Positions 1 through 7,998 of a stretch of 19,063 nucleotides of DNA are shown piece by piece. Every line of letters starts with the position of its first letter. Within the stretch, counting starts at the first letter, position 1. Where the stretch lies: the NCBI GenBank assembly GCA_946482165.1, contig CAMLQS010000057.1, positions 1-19,063 of the forward strand, read 5' to 3'. The DNA comes from an uncultured Verrucomicrobiota bacterium (GTDB lineage Bacteria; Verrucomicrobiota; Verrucomicrobiae; Opitutales; Opitutaceae). The notes under the pieces were generated by a model. It was not told the origin of the DNA, made no database searches, and saw only the letters and a list, made by a program, of their open reading frames with translations. A program made the position numbers and the translations under genes.

Positions 1-132
1 CTCATCACGGTCGACCGAGCTGTCGAATTTCTCGCCGCTCGTCAGCCAGCCGGTGTAATGGACGGTCACGAGCGTGCCCTTGCGGGCGGCGGGACCGGAG
101 CCCGAGCTGAGTTTCTCGATTTTAAGCGGCAC
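1..132 (-). CDS. FKBP-type peptidyl-prolyl cis-trans isomerase, N-terminal part (cut by window edge)
   Basis: The 44 visible codons read V(M)PLKIEKLSSGSGPAARKG and then a VTVHYTGWL..G..FDSS segment, the characteristic first strands of the FKBP fold (V.VHYTG.L..G..FDSS). Enzymes of this family speed cis/trans isomerisation of X-Pro bonds during folding; short single-domain versions like this one are usually cytoplasmic. The remainder, including the usual aromatic pocket and VIPGWEE-like loop, lies beyond base 1. The start is set at GTG 132-130 because no in-frame ATG occurs just upstream; a GAAGG stretch lies about 15 bases before it, which is far for a ribosome site. No signal peptide is visible. 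It lies downstream of the FAD oxidoreductase on the same strand, 79 bases away. The family is clear; the exact start is not. Confidence 0.85.
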   Translation of the reverse strand, partial: MPLKIEKLSSGSGPAARKGTLVTVHYTGWLTSGEKFDSSVDRDE

Positions 133-211
133 GACTGAATGGTTACGCCTTCGAGCGGAGACCGGAAGACGATCAAACCGTGTTGCGATGGATGCCGGTG
201 GCGGAGCGCGC

Positions 212-1681
212 TCAAGACGCGGCGGGCGCTGAAACGGTGGTAGTGGCGGCCGGCTTCAGCGAAAACAGCCACTTGTCGATCTTGTTGGCCGTGATGACGC
301 CGTAGTTGATGGTGCCCAGCCAGCCGCTCATGATGATGCCGACGCTGCCGGCGTGGAAAAGGCCCGGAAGCTTGTCCGACAGGTTCATCGACACCGGCAG
401 GCCCTCGAACTTGGTGCCGAAGCTCGTGCCGGCCATGTGCGTGGTATAGCGCTCGATCGTCCGCGGCGTGGCCGCTTCCGTCCAATCGATCTTCGCCCGG
501 ACATCGGGGATGTATTTCTCCAACGCCACCAGGCTCTCCTCGATCAAGCGCTTTTTGTGCTCCTCGTAGGTGGCGTCGTCCATCTTCGCCCAGTCCTCAT
601 ACTGGCCGTTGAGCGAGGCTACGACGGTGTAGCGGTCGGAGCCGGGCCGGGTGTCCGGATAGTAAACGGAGAAGGTGCGGCTGCTCGTGTGCAGACCCTT
701 CAACTCCTCGGGGCTGTAAGCCGGGGAGTCCGAGGTGAAGACGAGGTCGCCGATGTGCGGGATGGACTCGCCCTTGCGAATGCCGAAATAGACCTGGCAG
801 GAGCTGGAGTTGATGCGGACCTTGCGCGCCTGCTCGACGAAGTCGGCGGGAAAGTTCTCCTCCCCGGCGAGGCGGAAAATGGTGTTCTTGATGTTGGCGT
901 TGGAAAGGACGGCCTTCGCACGGATGACGCGTCCGTTTTTCGCCACGATGCCGCAGGCGACCTTGCGGCCGTCGCGCTCCTCCACGAGTATTCTGTCCAC
1001 CAATACGCGCTTGCGGAGCTCGACGCCGTTTTTCCGCAGCTCGGCGCACATCTTCTCGATCAGCAGATCGGAACCGCCTTGGAAGGTGAAGACGCCCGAG
1101 CCCATGAAGTTGCTGAACACGATGCCGAAGGTGATGGCCGGGTCGTCGAAGGTGGAGCCGTTGGCGTAGGAGATCGGCTCCATCAGCAAACGCCAGACGT
1201 CGGGACGGCCGGGGAAAAAGCGCTCGAACATCCGCCCCGTGGTCTCCGGGTTGTTGTCGTAGTAGTTCATCTGGCGCAGGTGGTCGTAGAACGACTCGAC
1301 CTGCTCGCGCGGCAGCTTGAACTGCTCGACCAGGACGCGGGTGTAGTCCTCGCGGGTGAAGGTCGTCCACACGTCCATCTGGGGGTTTACAAACCGCACG
1401 TCCTTCAGTTGGTGGATCGAGTCGGCGATTTCCTTCGTCCAGTAGCGCCGGCAGCTCTTGATCATGCCGCTCGGAAAGCCGTGGAGCGAAATGTCGAAGA
1501 TGTGCCCGCCTTTGCGCGTGAACCAGGTGGCGAGACCACCGAACTGGTAGTGATGCTCGAGGAGGAGCACCTTGTGTCCCGCCTTGGCGAGGACGTTGGC
1601 GCCGGTGAGCCCGCCGAGACCGGATCCGATCACGATCACGTCATATTCGTCTGCGACACCTTTGAGCCAGTCGTATGCCAT
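212..1681 (-). CDS. Phytoene desaturase-like FAD-dependent oxidoreductase (CrtI/CRTISO superfamily)
   Basis: A 489-residue flavoprotein of the NAD(P)/FAD-dependent oxidoreductase group that contains phytoene desaturases, carotenoid isomerases and all-trans-retinol saturases. Residues 13-45 form the Rossmann dinucleotide site: [11 protein letters not shown] (GxGxxG) ending at the acidic LLEHH, followed by FGGLATWF, which resembles the GG.A.t segment of CrtI-type enzymes. The C-terminal part has [15 protein letters not shown], typical of the second FAD-contact region where the flavin closes over a GD/GS motif. No signal peptide is seen. The start at 1681 ([15 protein letters not shown]) was chosen because the Rossmann strand follows directly; the frame stays open further upstream only by overlapping the divergent gene. 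It is divergent from the HTH/MBL gene with 150 bases between. No crtB-like or other carotenoid gene is in the window, so the substrate is unknown; a carotenoid or other polyene lipid is only a family-based guess. Confidence 0.85.
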   Translation of the reverse strand: MAYDWLKGVADEYDVIVIGSGLGGLTGANVLAKAGHKVLLLEHHYQFGGLATWFTRKGGHIFDISLHGFPSGMIKSCRRYWTKEIADSIHQLKDVRFVNPQMDVWTTFTREDYTRVLVEQFKLPREQVESFYDHLRQMNYYDNNPETTGRMFERFFPGRPDVWRLLMEPISYANGSTFDDPAITFGIVFSNFMGSGVFTFQGGSDLLIEKMCAELRKNGVELRKRVLVDRILVEERDGRKVACGIVAKNGRVIRAKAVLSNANIKNTIFRLAGEENFPADFVEQARKVRINSSSCQVYFGIRKGESIPHIGDLVFTSDSPAYSPEELKGLHTSSRTFSVYYPDTRPGSDRYTVVASLNGQYEDWAKMDDATYEEHKKRLIEESLVALEKYIPDVRAKIDWTEAATPRTIERYTTHMAGTSFGTKFEGLPVSMNLSDKLPGLFHAGSVGIIMSGWLGTINYGVITANKIDKWLFSLKPAATTTVSAPAAS

Positions 1682-1831
1682 AGGGAAAAGCCGGCCAACA
1701 AAAGCCCGGAGCGGACCGGGTGCAAGCACGGCGGCGCCCGAGGGCCGCGGGGGACGCCAAGTATCCCCGCCGGACGCCTTCCTCCTTTTTTCTGGCTCCG
1801 CGCTCTCCGCTCCCTTCTCCATCCTGGCCGC

Positions 1832-2860
1832 ATGCCGCTTATCCCCATCGAGGACAATTTCAACGACGTCATCGCCAAGGCCCAGCGCGGCTACGGCATT
1901 TCCGACGCCGAACTCGCCACGCGCGCCGAAATTTCCCCCGAGGACCTCGCCGCCGTGAAAGCCGGCGACGCCCGCATCCCGATCATCCGTCGTCTCGCCC
2001 GCCACCTTCAGATTTCGCCCGACGCCCTCGAGGTCCTTGCAAAAAAGGAGGCGTATCCCCGCGCCCCGATCTTCCCGCGCGGCTTCGCCATGTTCAACAC
2101 GCCCCACGGCGACATGACGGTGAACAACTACCTCGTGTGGGACAACAAGACCCGCGAGGCCGCGATCATCGACACCGGCGCCGACGCCACGGAACTGCTC
2201 GGGCTCGTATCGGCCAACCGGCTACGCGTGAAACAACTGCTGCTCACCCACACGCACGAGGATCACGTCGCGGAGCTGGCGCGCATCGTCGCCGCGACGC
2301 GCGCCGATGTCTGGTCGCACGAACGCGAGCCGATCGATTTTCCGGGCGCCAAAACCTTCTCCGACTACGCCTACTTCCACCTCGGGGTCATCGCCATCAA
2401 GTGCCTGCCGACGTGGGGACACTCGCCCGGCCAGACGACCTTTTACGTGCAAGGCCTCAGCTGGCCGCTCGCGCTCTGCGGCGACTCCCTCTTTTCCGGC
2501 TCCGTCGGCGGCAGCGCCACGCACTTCCGGGAGCAGGTGAAACACACCCGCGCGCGCATCTTCAGCCTCCCCAAGGATACCGTCATCGGGCCCGGGCACG
2601 GACCGCTGACCACCCTCGCCCACGAGCGGAAATACAATCCGTTCTTCGCCCCCGACCGGCTCGCGCCGCCTGCGGCCGTCCTGCCTGCCGGAGCCGCCGG
2701 GACCGCCGCCTCCGACACCGATGCGCCCGCCCTTAAAGCGGCGGCCCCGAAACCGGCGCGAAACAAGACGGACGCCGGCCCGCGACGCTCTCCCGGCAAA
2801 AAAGCGTCCGGCGGCAAAAAAAGCGGCCCCTCGAATTTCCACACCCGCCGCAAACGCTGA
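1832..2860 (+). CDS. HTH / metallo-beta-lactamase-fold hydrolase fusion
   Basis: A 342-residue protein in three parts. Residues about 10-70 look like a small XRE/Cro-type helix-turn-helix: [13 protein letters not shown], then [21 protein letters not shown] and ISPDAL. Residues 75-275 form a glyoxalase-II-like metallo-beta-lactamase domain with THTHEDH (His140, His142, Asp144, His145), GHSPGQ (His197), CGDSLF (Asp218) and GPGHG (His256), the complete set of binuclear metal ligands. Such domains hydrolyse thioesters or other esters, often glutathione- or thiol-linked. Residues 278-342 are an Ala/Pro/Lys/Arg-rich disordered basic tail ending HTRRKR. ATG 1832 was chosen because the HTH begins directly after it; the frame upstream is only antisense to the oxidoreductase. 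The next gene is 81 bases downstream on the same strand. Hydrolase activity is likely from the motifs; DNA binding by the HTH is inference, since it may have become a structural cap. Confidence 0.88.
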   Translation: MPLIPIEDNFNDVIAKAQRGYGISDAELATRAEISPEDLAAVKAGDARIPIIRRLARHLQISPDALEVLAKKEAYPRAPIFPRGFAMFNTPHGDMTVNNYLVWDNKTREAAIIDTGADATELLGLVSANRLRVKQLLLTHTHEDHVAELARIVAATRADVWSHEREPIDFPGAKTFSDYAYFHLGVIAIKCLPTWGHSPGQTTFYVQGLSWPLALCGDSLFSGSVGGSATHFREQVKHTRARIFSLPKDTVIGPGHGPLTTLAHERKYNPFFAPDRLAPPAAVLPAGAAGTAASDTDAPALKAAAPKPARNKTDAGPRRSPGKKASGGKKSGPSNFHTRRKR

Positions 2861-2941
2861 TCCAAAGCGTCCCTCGGCGGCATCAAAACGCCACACTCAA
2901 AGCCCGATTCCCCTTCGCAGCCTCGAAAAACTCACGCCCGC

Positions 2942-3880
2942 ATGACGACGCCCGCCACCGCTCCTTTCGACCGGCTCCCTGCTCGCCGGATCGCCTTTGC
3001 CGGCGTCGGGCGCATGGGCGGCAACATGGCTCGCCGCCTCGCGGAGTGCGGTCATAGCGTCGTCGCTGTCTACGATGCGCACATCCCGACGGCGGACGCT
3101 CTTGCCGCCGAGCTCGGGTGCCGACGCGCTTCGCGGCTCGCGGAGCTCCCGACCGACGCCGAGATCGTGTTCACCGTCGTTAGCGACGATGAAGCCCAAC
3201 TCGCGATCTTCGCGGACCCCGCCAGCGGCGCCGATTCCCTGCTGGCGACCTCCGGCGGCGTGCATGGAAAAACGTTTATCAACTGCGCCACCCTCGCGCC
3301 CGCCACCCATGTCGAAACGGCCCTCCGCGCCGCGGCACACGGCGCCGACACCCTCGAAGCCTGCATGGCTTCTTCGATTCCGCAGGCGCGGGCGGGCACC
3401 CTTTATCTCATGTGCGCCGGCGACGCGGATGTCTTCGCGCGCCACGAGCCCCTGCTGCGCCAGCTCTCGACCGCGCCCCGGCATCTCGGCCCCGCCGGTC
3501 GCGCCGCGCAGGCAAAGGCGCTCGTGAACATGGTCATGAACATCAACACGGCGGCGCTGGCCGAGGGCCTCGGCCTCGGCGAGGCCTTGGGTCTGGATCT
3601 CGCCATGTTGCGCGAAATTTTCACCCAAACCGGAGCGAACTCGCAGGTGCTCAAAACCGACGGCGAAGACATGCAGAACCGCGCCCACGATTGTTTCTTT
3701 TCCGCCGCCCACGCGGCCAAGGACTCGACGATCGCCTGGCGCCTCGGTTGCGAGAGCGGGCTGCAACTCCCGCTCGCAGCCGCCACCAAGCTTCAATACG
3801 ACAAACTCGTCGCCCTCGGCCTCGGCCAACTCGACAAATCCGCCATCGCCGAGCTGACCTTCAAGGGCCGTCGCGCCTAG
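2942..3880 (+). CDS. NAD(P)-dependent beta-hydroxyacid dehydrogenase (3-hydroxyisobutyrate dehydrogenase family)
   Basis: A 312-residue member of the 6-phosphogluconate/3-hydroxyisobutyrate dehydrogenase family, the usual length. Residues 16-33 form the Rossmann site, AFAGVGRMGGNMARRL (GxGxMG). A helical C-terminal domain follows, with the catalytic lysine in the segment AQAKALVNMVMN (Lys192, Asn196) and a later AAHAAKD segment (family: KD near the active site). Family enzymes oxidise or reduce short beta-hydroxyacids or semialdehydes with NAD(P). The substrate loop, usually close to EAPVSGG..A..GTL, reads EACMASSIPQARAGTL (139-154): the framework is kept but the SGG triplet is changed, so the substrate may differ from hydroxyisobutyrate or tartronate semialdehyde. 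It lies 81 bases after the HTH/MBL gene in the same direction and may be co-transcribed. The ATG start precedes the Rossmann strand by about 16 residues. Confidence 0.9.
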   Translation: MTTPATAPFDRLPARRIAFAGVGRMGGNMARRLAECGHSVVAVYDAHIPTADALAAELGCRRASRLAELPTDAEIVFTVVSDDEAQLAIFADPASGADSLLATSGGVHGKTFINCATLAPATHVETALRAAAHGADTLEACMASSIPQARAGTLYLMCAGDADVFARHEPLLRQLSTAPRHLGPAGRAAQAKALVNMVMNINTAALAEGLGLGEALGLDLAMLREIFTQTGANSQVLKTDGEDMQNRAHDCFFSAAHAAKDSTIAWRLGCESGLQLPLAAATKLQYDKLVALGLGQLDKSAIAELTFKGRRA

Positions 3881-4008
3881 GCTTCGCCCGCAACAAACAG
3901 GCGCAGGTATTCTCCCGGGCCCGCGTCGACCCATTTTCACCTAGCCATCACACAATTACGACGGCTTTGCGTTAGACTACGCCGTCTCCGTCCGCCAAGT
4001 TACGGCTC

Positions 4009-5529
4009 ATGCAGGTCTCCATTCGTCGGCAAACTGCCATGATCCTCGGGCTCGCGGCGAGCCTCACCGTAGCCCTCATCGTCATCGCGACGGACGACGA
4101 TCTTCGTGATCGGCTGGGCACGACCTATTGGGTCATCGGCCTCTCCCTCATCGGAGCCATCCTGCTCGTTCTCGCCGGCTACGTCTTTGATCGCACCCTT
4201 ATCGCCAAGATCAAGGAGATCAACCAGCAGGCGGCCTCGGCTCGAAACGGTTCCGCCGACGGCAAGGACCACAACCATTCCGCCGACGATCCCGACGAGA
4301 TCATGGGCCTGGCCCGGAAGATCGAGCAGATGGCGCGCAGCCTCCAGCAGACGGAAGCCAGTTACCGCGCGATCGTCGAGGACCAGGCGGATCTGATCTG
4401 CCGCTATAAATCCGACGGGCGCCTCACCTTCGCCAACGGCGCCTATGCGCGCTTTTTCGGCCGTCGCCGCCAGGACCTCACCGGTCAACCCTGGTCCGTC
4501 CTCGCATCCGGCCTGACACCTTGGCGCGTGCTCGACGCTTGGCCGGAAAGCGCGACCTTCGAAACGTCGCTCGCGGATTCCGACGGCCGCTCTTGCGTGG
4601 TCCAATGGACCCACCGCGCCATCAAAGACCGCGACGGGCAGCTTATCGAATACCAGGCCGTCGGGCACGACATCTCCGTTCGCAAGCAGGCCGAGCTCGC
4701 GCTCCGCGACGCCAAGGAGGCCGCCGAATCCGCGGACCGGGCGAAGAGCGAGTTCCTCGCCATCGTCAGCCACGAGATCCGCACCCCGATAAACGGGATC
4801 ATCGGCTTCTCGCGGCTTCTCCGCGAGACACCATTGAGCCACGACCAACTCGGCCATGTGGAAACCATCCAGCGCTGCGGCCAGACCTTGGAAACACTCG
4901 TTTCGGACATCCTCGATTTGTCCAAAATCGAGGCCGGACGCCTCGAAATCGTCCCCGGCCCCTTCTCGGTGCGGGACTGTGTCGACGACATCACGCGCCT
5001 CTTCCAGGACGCGGCTCGTCGCTCCGGCCTCAGCGTCTCGACCGAAATCGCGCCCGGCGTGCCGCCGATCCTGCTCGGCGACCAAAATCGCCTCCGCCAG
5101 ATCCTCACCAACCTCGTCGGCAACGCCATCAAGTTCACCGAGCAGGGCGGCGTGACCATTCGCCTTCAGGGCGGCGTTCTCGATCCGAACGACGTCGCCC
5201 ATCAAGGCGACGAACGCCCTTACACACTGATCGGCGAGGTGATCGATACCGGAGTAGGCATCCCCGAAGACCAACTGCCGCGCCTCTTCCGTGCGTTTAG
5301 CCAACTCGATACCTCCAGCACTCGACGCCACGGCGGCACGGGCCTGGGGCTCATCATCTCCAAACGGCTTTGCGAGCTCATGCAGGGCCGCATCGACGTG
5401 GAAAGCTCGCCCGGCCGGGGCTCCACCTTCCGTTTCGAGGTCCGCATGGCCAGCTACAAGGGCGACTCGCAGATTCCCTTCCCGAAACCCTCCGCCACGC
5501 CTCGCCTCGGAGCCCTGCGCCCGGTGTGA
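4009..5529 (+). CDS. Membrane-anchored PAS sensor histidine kinase, no receiver domain
   Basis: A 506-residue sensor kinase. Hydrophobic segments at about 10-28 and 41-59 form a membrane hairpin with a very short outer loop, so sensing is probably cytoplasmic or in the membrane. A linker with a hydrophilic NGSADGKDHNHS patch and a coiled coil (about 97-118) leads to a PAS domain (about 118-225, ending in the usual GHDISVRKQAE). The kinase core shows the H-box SHEIRTPINGIIGF (His255 phosphoacceptor), N-box NLVGNAIKF, G1 DTGVGIP, F-box LFRAFSQ and G2 GTGLGLIIS. It autophosphorylates and should pass phosphate to a separate response regulator, but none is encoded nearby, so it is an orphan kinase. 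The last about 25 residues are a Pro-rich tail. It sits 128 bases after the dehydrogenase. No clear Shine-Dalgarno precedes the ATG. The signal and partner cannot be told from the sequence. Confidence 0.93.
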   Translation: MQVSIRRQTAMILGLAASLTVALIVIATDDDLRDRLGTTYWVIGLSLIGAILLVLAGYVFDRTLIAKIKEINQQAASARNGSADGKDHNHSADDPDEIMGLARKIEQMARSLQQTEASYRAIVEDQADLICRYKSDGRLTFANGAYARFFGRRRQDLTGQPWSVLASGLTPWRVLDAWPESATFETSLADSDGRSCVVQWTHRAIKDRDGQLIEYQAVGHDISVRKQAELALRDAKEAAESADRAKSEFLAIVSHEIRTPINGIIGFSRLLRETPLSHDQLGHVETIQRCGQTLETLVSDILDLSKIEAGRLEIVPGPFSVRDCVDDITRLFQDAARRSGLSVSTEIAPGVPPILLGDQNRLRQILTNLVGNAIKFTEQGGVTIRLQGGVLDPNDVAHQGDERPYTLIGEVIDTGVGIPEDQLPRLFRAFSQLDTSSTRRHGGTGLGLIISKRLCELMQGRIDVESSPGRGSTFRFEVRMASYKGDSQIPFPKPSATPRLGALRPV

Positions 5530-5542
5530 AGCCTGGCCGTGG

Positions 5543-5634
5543 GTAGGCCCGCGCGCTCGCCGGTCAGCCGCGTTCCGTCCGGCCCCCGGCCAGCCCCGCC
5601 GGAAGGCCAAATCCGCAGTGGCGGGCGGGCCTGC
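5543..5634. repeat. Imperfect GTAGGCC inverted repeat
   Basis: The arm GTAGGCCCGCGCGCT (5543-5557) matches the reverse complement of the segment at 5620-5634 (GCAGGCCCGCCCGCC) at 12 of 15 positions. The arms are about 60 bases apart. It lies just after the kinase stop codon and shares the GTAGGCC core with the tighter palindrome at 5737-5785, so both may belong to one dispersed repeat family. In such GC-rich DNA a partial match is weaker evidence than the second palindrome. Confidence 0.4.
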
Positions 5635-5736
5635 GAGCCGTTCCAAAGATCTCGCCCCTGCCCGTGTAGAAACCAAGCGCGGCGTTCAGGGCTCATTTCT
5701 CGGAGGCGCATACCCAGGTGAAAAAGGCCACTCCGA

Positions 5737-5785
5737 GGTAGGCCGGACCGCTGGTCGGGCTGCCAGACCAACGGTCTGGCCTACC
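5737..5785. repeat. REP-like palindromic element
   Basis: GGTAGGCCGGACCG (5737-5750) pairs with CGGTCTGGCCTACC (5772-5785) with a single mismatch. Inside it a second stem, TGGTC with GACCA, continues the pairing across a short loop. The result is a 49-base hairpin with about 19 base pairs in a non-coding gap. Palindromes of this type in gene gaps are typical of REP or small non-autonomous MITE-like elements. No T-run follows on either strand, so it does not look like a terminator. Confidence 0.6.
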
Positions 5786-5838
5786 GGTCGCCACCGGCGA
5801 AAACCGTCGATTTTCCCCTTGGTCCGCCATGAAAGACC

Positions 5839-5878
5839 AAACCCGAACTCCCACGGTTATGTAGAGGTTCGGGTTTTC
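5839..5878. terminator. Probable bidirectional intrinsic terminator between the kinase and tRNA-Gln
   Basis: AAACCCGAAC (5839-5848) and GTTCGGGTTT (5867-5876) form a perfect 10-bp stem around an 18-base loop. On the + strand the stem runs into TTTTCTC; on the - strand it lies just after the tRNA 3' end and is followed by a weaker T-rich stretch (TTTGGTCTTTC). It could therefore stop transcripts arriving from both sides. The loop is longer than in ideal terminators. Confidence 0.55.
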
Positions 5879-5884
5879 TCAAAG

Positions 5885-5958
5885 TGGCTGCCCGACATGG
5901 ATTCGAACCATGACTAGGTGAGTCAAAGTCACCTGTGCTGCCATTACACCATCAGGCA
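5885..5958 (-). tRNA. tRNA-Gln(TTG)
   Basis: The minus strand gives a complete cloverleaf. The acceptor TGCCTGA (from 5958) pairs over 7 bp with TCGGGCA, followed by discriminator G and an encoded CCA (5887-5885). The anticodon stem GGTGA/TCACC encloses the loop CTTTGAC, so the anticodon is TTG and reads glutamine codons CAA and, by wobble, CAG. The T arm contains GGTTCGAATCC. The length of 74 bases with CCA is normal. An apparent terminator follows directly. Confidence 0.95.
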
Positions 5959-5972
5959 AGGAATGGACCGCG

Positions 5973-6001
5973 AAACGTGCCGGGCCGGGCGCTTCGGTCA
6001 A
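5973..6001 (-). promoter_or_regulatory. Possible promoter of tRNA-Gln
   Basis: On the minus strand a TTGACC hexamer (6001-5996), close to the -35 consensus, is followed after 17 bases by ACGTTT (5978-5973), a poor -10 match. The spacing would place transcript starts just upstream of the mature tRNA 5' end at 5958. The good -35 hexamer and the position support it; the weak -10 does not. Confidence 0.3.
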
Positions 6002-6034
6002 GGCCCGATATTCGGGTAAACGCGCGAATTTTCC

Positions 6035-7336
6035 TCAACCCGCCGACTCGAAGCCATGAAACGCCGCCTGTTGATTGGGCGGGAGGCGCACCTGCAAAAA
6101 GACGCCGTCGTCGCGCTGCTCTTCCTGCTGCACGTGGCCGATCTGGTGGGCTCGGGCGATGAGGTCGTAGCGGGCGTGCGGGATGAGCAACTTCATCTGG
6201 CCGAAGGCGTCCGCGATCAACTCCAGGCATTGGTCCTCGAGACCCGCCAGGCCTTCGCCGGTCTTGGCGCTGATAAAAATCGCGTCGGGCGCCAACGAAC
6301 GCGCGCGCATGAGCTGCGCCTCGTCGGCGGCGTCGACCTTGTTGAAAACAGTGAGCATGCGTTTTGCGTCCGCGCCGAGTTCCCCCAACACGCCGAGCGT
6401 GGTGGCGTGGTGCGCGGCGACATTCGGCGCCGTGACATCCAGCACATGAATGAGGAAGTCCGCGACGATGGCTTCCTCGAGCGTGGCCTTGAAGGCCTCG
6501 ACCAAGCCGTGCGGCAGGCGGCGAATAAACCCCACCGTGTCGGTCACGAGCAGCTTCTGGTTTCCGCGCAACAAGAGCTGGCGGGTGGTCGGGTCGAGCG
6601 TCGCGAAAAGTTTGTCCTCCGCCAGCACGCTGGCACCGGTGAGCGAGTTGAGCAGCGAGGATTTCCCCGCGTTGGTGTAGCCGACGATGGCCGCGGTGGG
6701 CACGGGCACGCGCTGGCGTTTGTGACGTTGCACGCCACGCTGCTTGCGAACCTCGATGAGCTCGCGCTTCAGCCGGGTGATGCGGTCGTTCACCAAGCGG
6801 CGATCCTGCTCAAGCTGCGTCTCGCCTTCGCCGCCCATCGCGCCGCCGCCTCCGCCACCGCCGCGTTGACGCGACAAGTGCGTCCAGGCGCGGGTGAGCC
6901 GGGGCAACGAATACTGCATGCGAGCCAACGCCACCTGCAGCACCGCCTCGCGGGTGCTCGCCCGGTCGGCGAAAATATCGAGGATCACCTCCTCGCGGTC
7001 GATCACCGCCAACCCGGAAATCTTTTCCCAGTTGCGCTGCTGCGCGGGTGTCAGCGACTCGTCGATCACGATCAAATCGGCGTCCGCGGCTTTCGCCGCC
7101 TCGATGATCTCCTCGGTCTTGCCGCTGCCGATGAGCGTGGCCGGAGTCGGTTGCCGCAGGTTGACCAGCTCCTTGTGGACGACCTCGATGCGGAGGTTCT
7201 GCACCAGCTCCTCGAGCTCGTTCAGCAGTTCGGCCGCTTCGCCCGAAGCCATTTCGTGCGTCTGGATGCCTACAAGAAAAGCGCGGTCACAGCGCTTGCG
7301 CTCGGTTTTCGGAACCTCGTCGAGAAAGTCGGCCAT
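6035..7336 (-). CDS. hflX: GTPase HflX, ribosome-splitting factor
   Basis: A 433-residue GTPase of the HflX family, which binds the large ribosomal subunit and splits stalled or hibernating 70S ribosomes under stress. The N-terminal domain carries the family segments LIGSGKTEEI (68-77) and LIVIDESLTPAQQRNWE. A linker with ARMQYSLPRLTRAW leads to a glycine-rich loop and GEGETQLEQDRR (169-180). The G domain shows G1 GYTNAGKS (219-226), G2 ATLDPTTR, G3 DTVGFIR (266-272), G4 NKVD (332-335) and G5 ISAK. The C-terminal part has IPHARYDLIARAH. The glycine loop has an unusual run of seven or more glycines. The start ATG at 7336 fits family length. The HAD gene lies upstream on the same strand with a 54-base gap, so the two may be co-transcribed. 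No hfq or miaA neighbour is present, unlike in proteobacteria. Confidence 0.96.
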   Translation of the reverse strand: MADFLDEVPKTERKRCDRAFLVGIQTHEMASGEAAELLNELEELVQNLRIEVVHKELVNLRQPTPATLIGSGKTEEIIEAAKAADADLIVIDESLTPAQQRNWEKISGLAVIDREEVILDIFADRASTREAVLQVALARMQYSLPRLTRAWTHLSRQRGGGGGGGAMGGEGETQLEQDRRLVNDRITRLKRELIEVRKQRGVQRHKRQRVPVPTAAIVGYTNAGKSSLLNSLTGASVLAEDKLFATLDPTTRQLLLRGNQKLLVTDTVGFIRRLPHGLVEAFKATLEEAIVADFLIHVLDVTAPNVAAHHATTLGVLGELGADAKRMLTVFNKVDAADEAQLMRARSLAPDAIFISAKTGEGLAGLEDQCLELIADAFGQMKLLIPHARYDLIARAHQIGHVQQEEQRDDGVFLQVRLPPNQQAAFHGFESAG

Positions 7337-7381
7337 TAGATAGAAGAGCGTATGTTGAGAGGTTCTTCGAGCAATGCGAGC

Positions 7382-7405
7382 GCGAGCCGACTAGCGGCGG
7401 CTCGC
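7382..7405. other. Perfect 8-bp hairpin over the HAD gene stop codon
   Basis: GCGAGCCG (7382-7389) and CGGCTCGC (7398-7405) can form a perfect 8-bp stem with an 8-base loop that contains the HAD gene stop codon (7391-7393). No T-run follows on the minus strand, so a classical terminator is unlikely. It might pause polymerase or stabilise the transcript end before hflX, or be chance in GC-rich sequence. Confidence 0.35.
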
Positions 7406-7990
7406 CACGCGCACCACCTGCATGCCGGCGGCGCGGGCGGCCCTCACGCCGGGCTCGGCGTCTTCGAAGACGAGGCATTTTTCCGGCGCGACGCCGATCC
7501 GGCGCGCGGCTTCGAGAAACATGTCCGGGTGCGGCTTGCCCCGGCCGGGCGCCACGTCGTGCGGCGTCACCACGACGGAGAAAAGCGTGTCCAAACCGGC
7601 CGCCTTCAACGCCGGCAGGGCGATGTCGGGCGTGCCGCCGGTGGCGATCGCAACGGGGTGGCTTCTGGCGACGTTGCGCGCGAAGGCGACGACGGGGTCG
7701 ATCGGCGAGATCTCATGCAGTTGCTCGAGATAGATCCGCTCCTTGCGGTCCGAAACACCCTCCGCGCTGCCGATCTTCAGCCCGTGCCTCGCCGCGAGCA
7801 ACTCCGCCACTTGGATCGACGGAACGCCACCCAGCGCATAGAAATAGTCCTCGTCCAAAGGGCCCGCGAGCCCCTCATGCCGGAAAGCCGACTCCCACGA
7901 ACGGTAATGCACCGGCATCGTGTCGATCAGCGTTCCGTCGAGGTCAAAGATGTAGCCGGCGAAGTCTCCGGCGGGGATGTCCAACTGCAT
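7391..7990 (-). CDS. HAD-superfamily phosphatase, beta-phosphoglucomutase/YqaB-like
   Basis: A 199-residue HAD hydrolase. Motif I is FDLDGTLIDT (Asp16 nucleophile, Asp18 acid/base). Motif II is ATGG around the conserved Thr, motif III is the Lys in GRGKPHPDMF, and motif IV is FEDAEPGVRAARAAG. The helical cap after motif I (PVHYRSWESAF..) is of the beta-phosphoglucomutase subclass, and the overall pattern is closest to YqaB-like sugar-phosphate phosphatases. It probably dephosphorylates a small phosphorylated sugar or a damaged metabolite in the cytoplasm; the substrate is not shown by the sequence. ATG 7990 was chosen over an in-frame start 39 bases upstream because GAAGGTG sits 8 bases before it. 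It lies 54 bases upstream of hflX on the same strand and 99 bases downstream of the alkaline-phosphatase-like gene, with a terminator between. Confidence 0.9.
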   Translation of the reverse strand: MQLDIPAGDFAGYIFDLDGTLIDTMPVHYRSWESAFRHEGLAGPLDEDYFYALGGVPSIQVAELLAARHGLKIGSAEGVSDRKERIYLEQLHEISPIDPVVAFARNVARSHPVAIATGGTPDIALPALKAAGLDTLFSVVVTPHDVAPGRGKPHPDMFLEAARRIGVAPEKCLVFEDAEPGVRAARAAGMQVVRVASRR

Positions 7991-7998
7991 AAACTCGA

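Larger units (their letters stand above)
5530..5884. other. 355-base non-coding gap
   Basis: The gap between the kinase and the tRNA holds the two GTAGGCC palindromes and the bidirectional terminator listed separately. Frames crossing it show no recognisable protein. Nothing else was identified. Confidence 0.6.

Noticed and set aside
353..1831. Long open plus-strand frame running into the HTH/MBL gene
   Set aside because: It is the antisense of the FAD oxidoreductase, with no family-like sequence; the real gene begins at ATG 1832.
4000..5676. 558-codon minus-strand frame
   Set aside because: It is antisense to the histidine kinase and shows no recognisable domain.
5737..5785. Palindrome as kinase terminator
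   Set aside because: No T-run follows on either strand; the hairpin at 5839-5878 fits termination better.
6056..7339. 427-codon plus-strand frame
   Set aside because: It is fully antisense to hflX, whose GTPase motifs are clear; GC-rich codon use keeps the opposite frame open.
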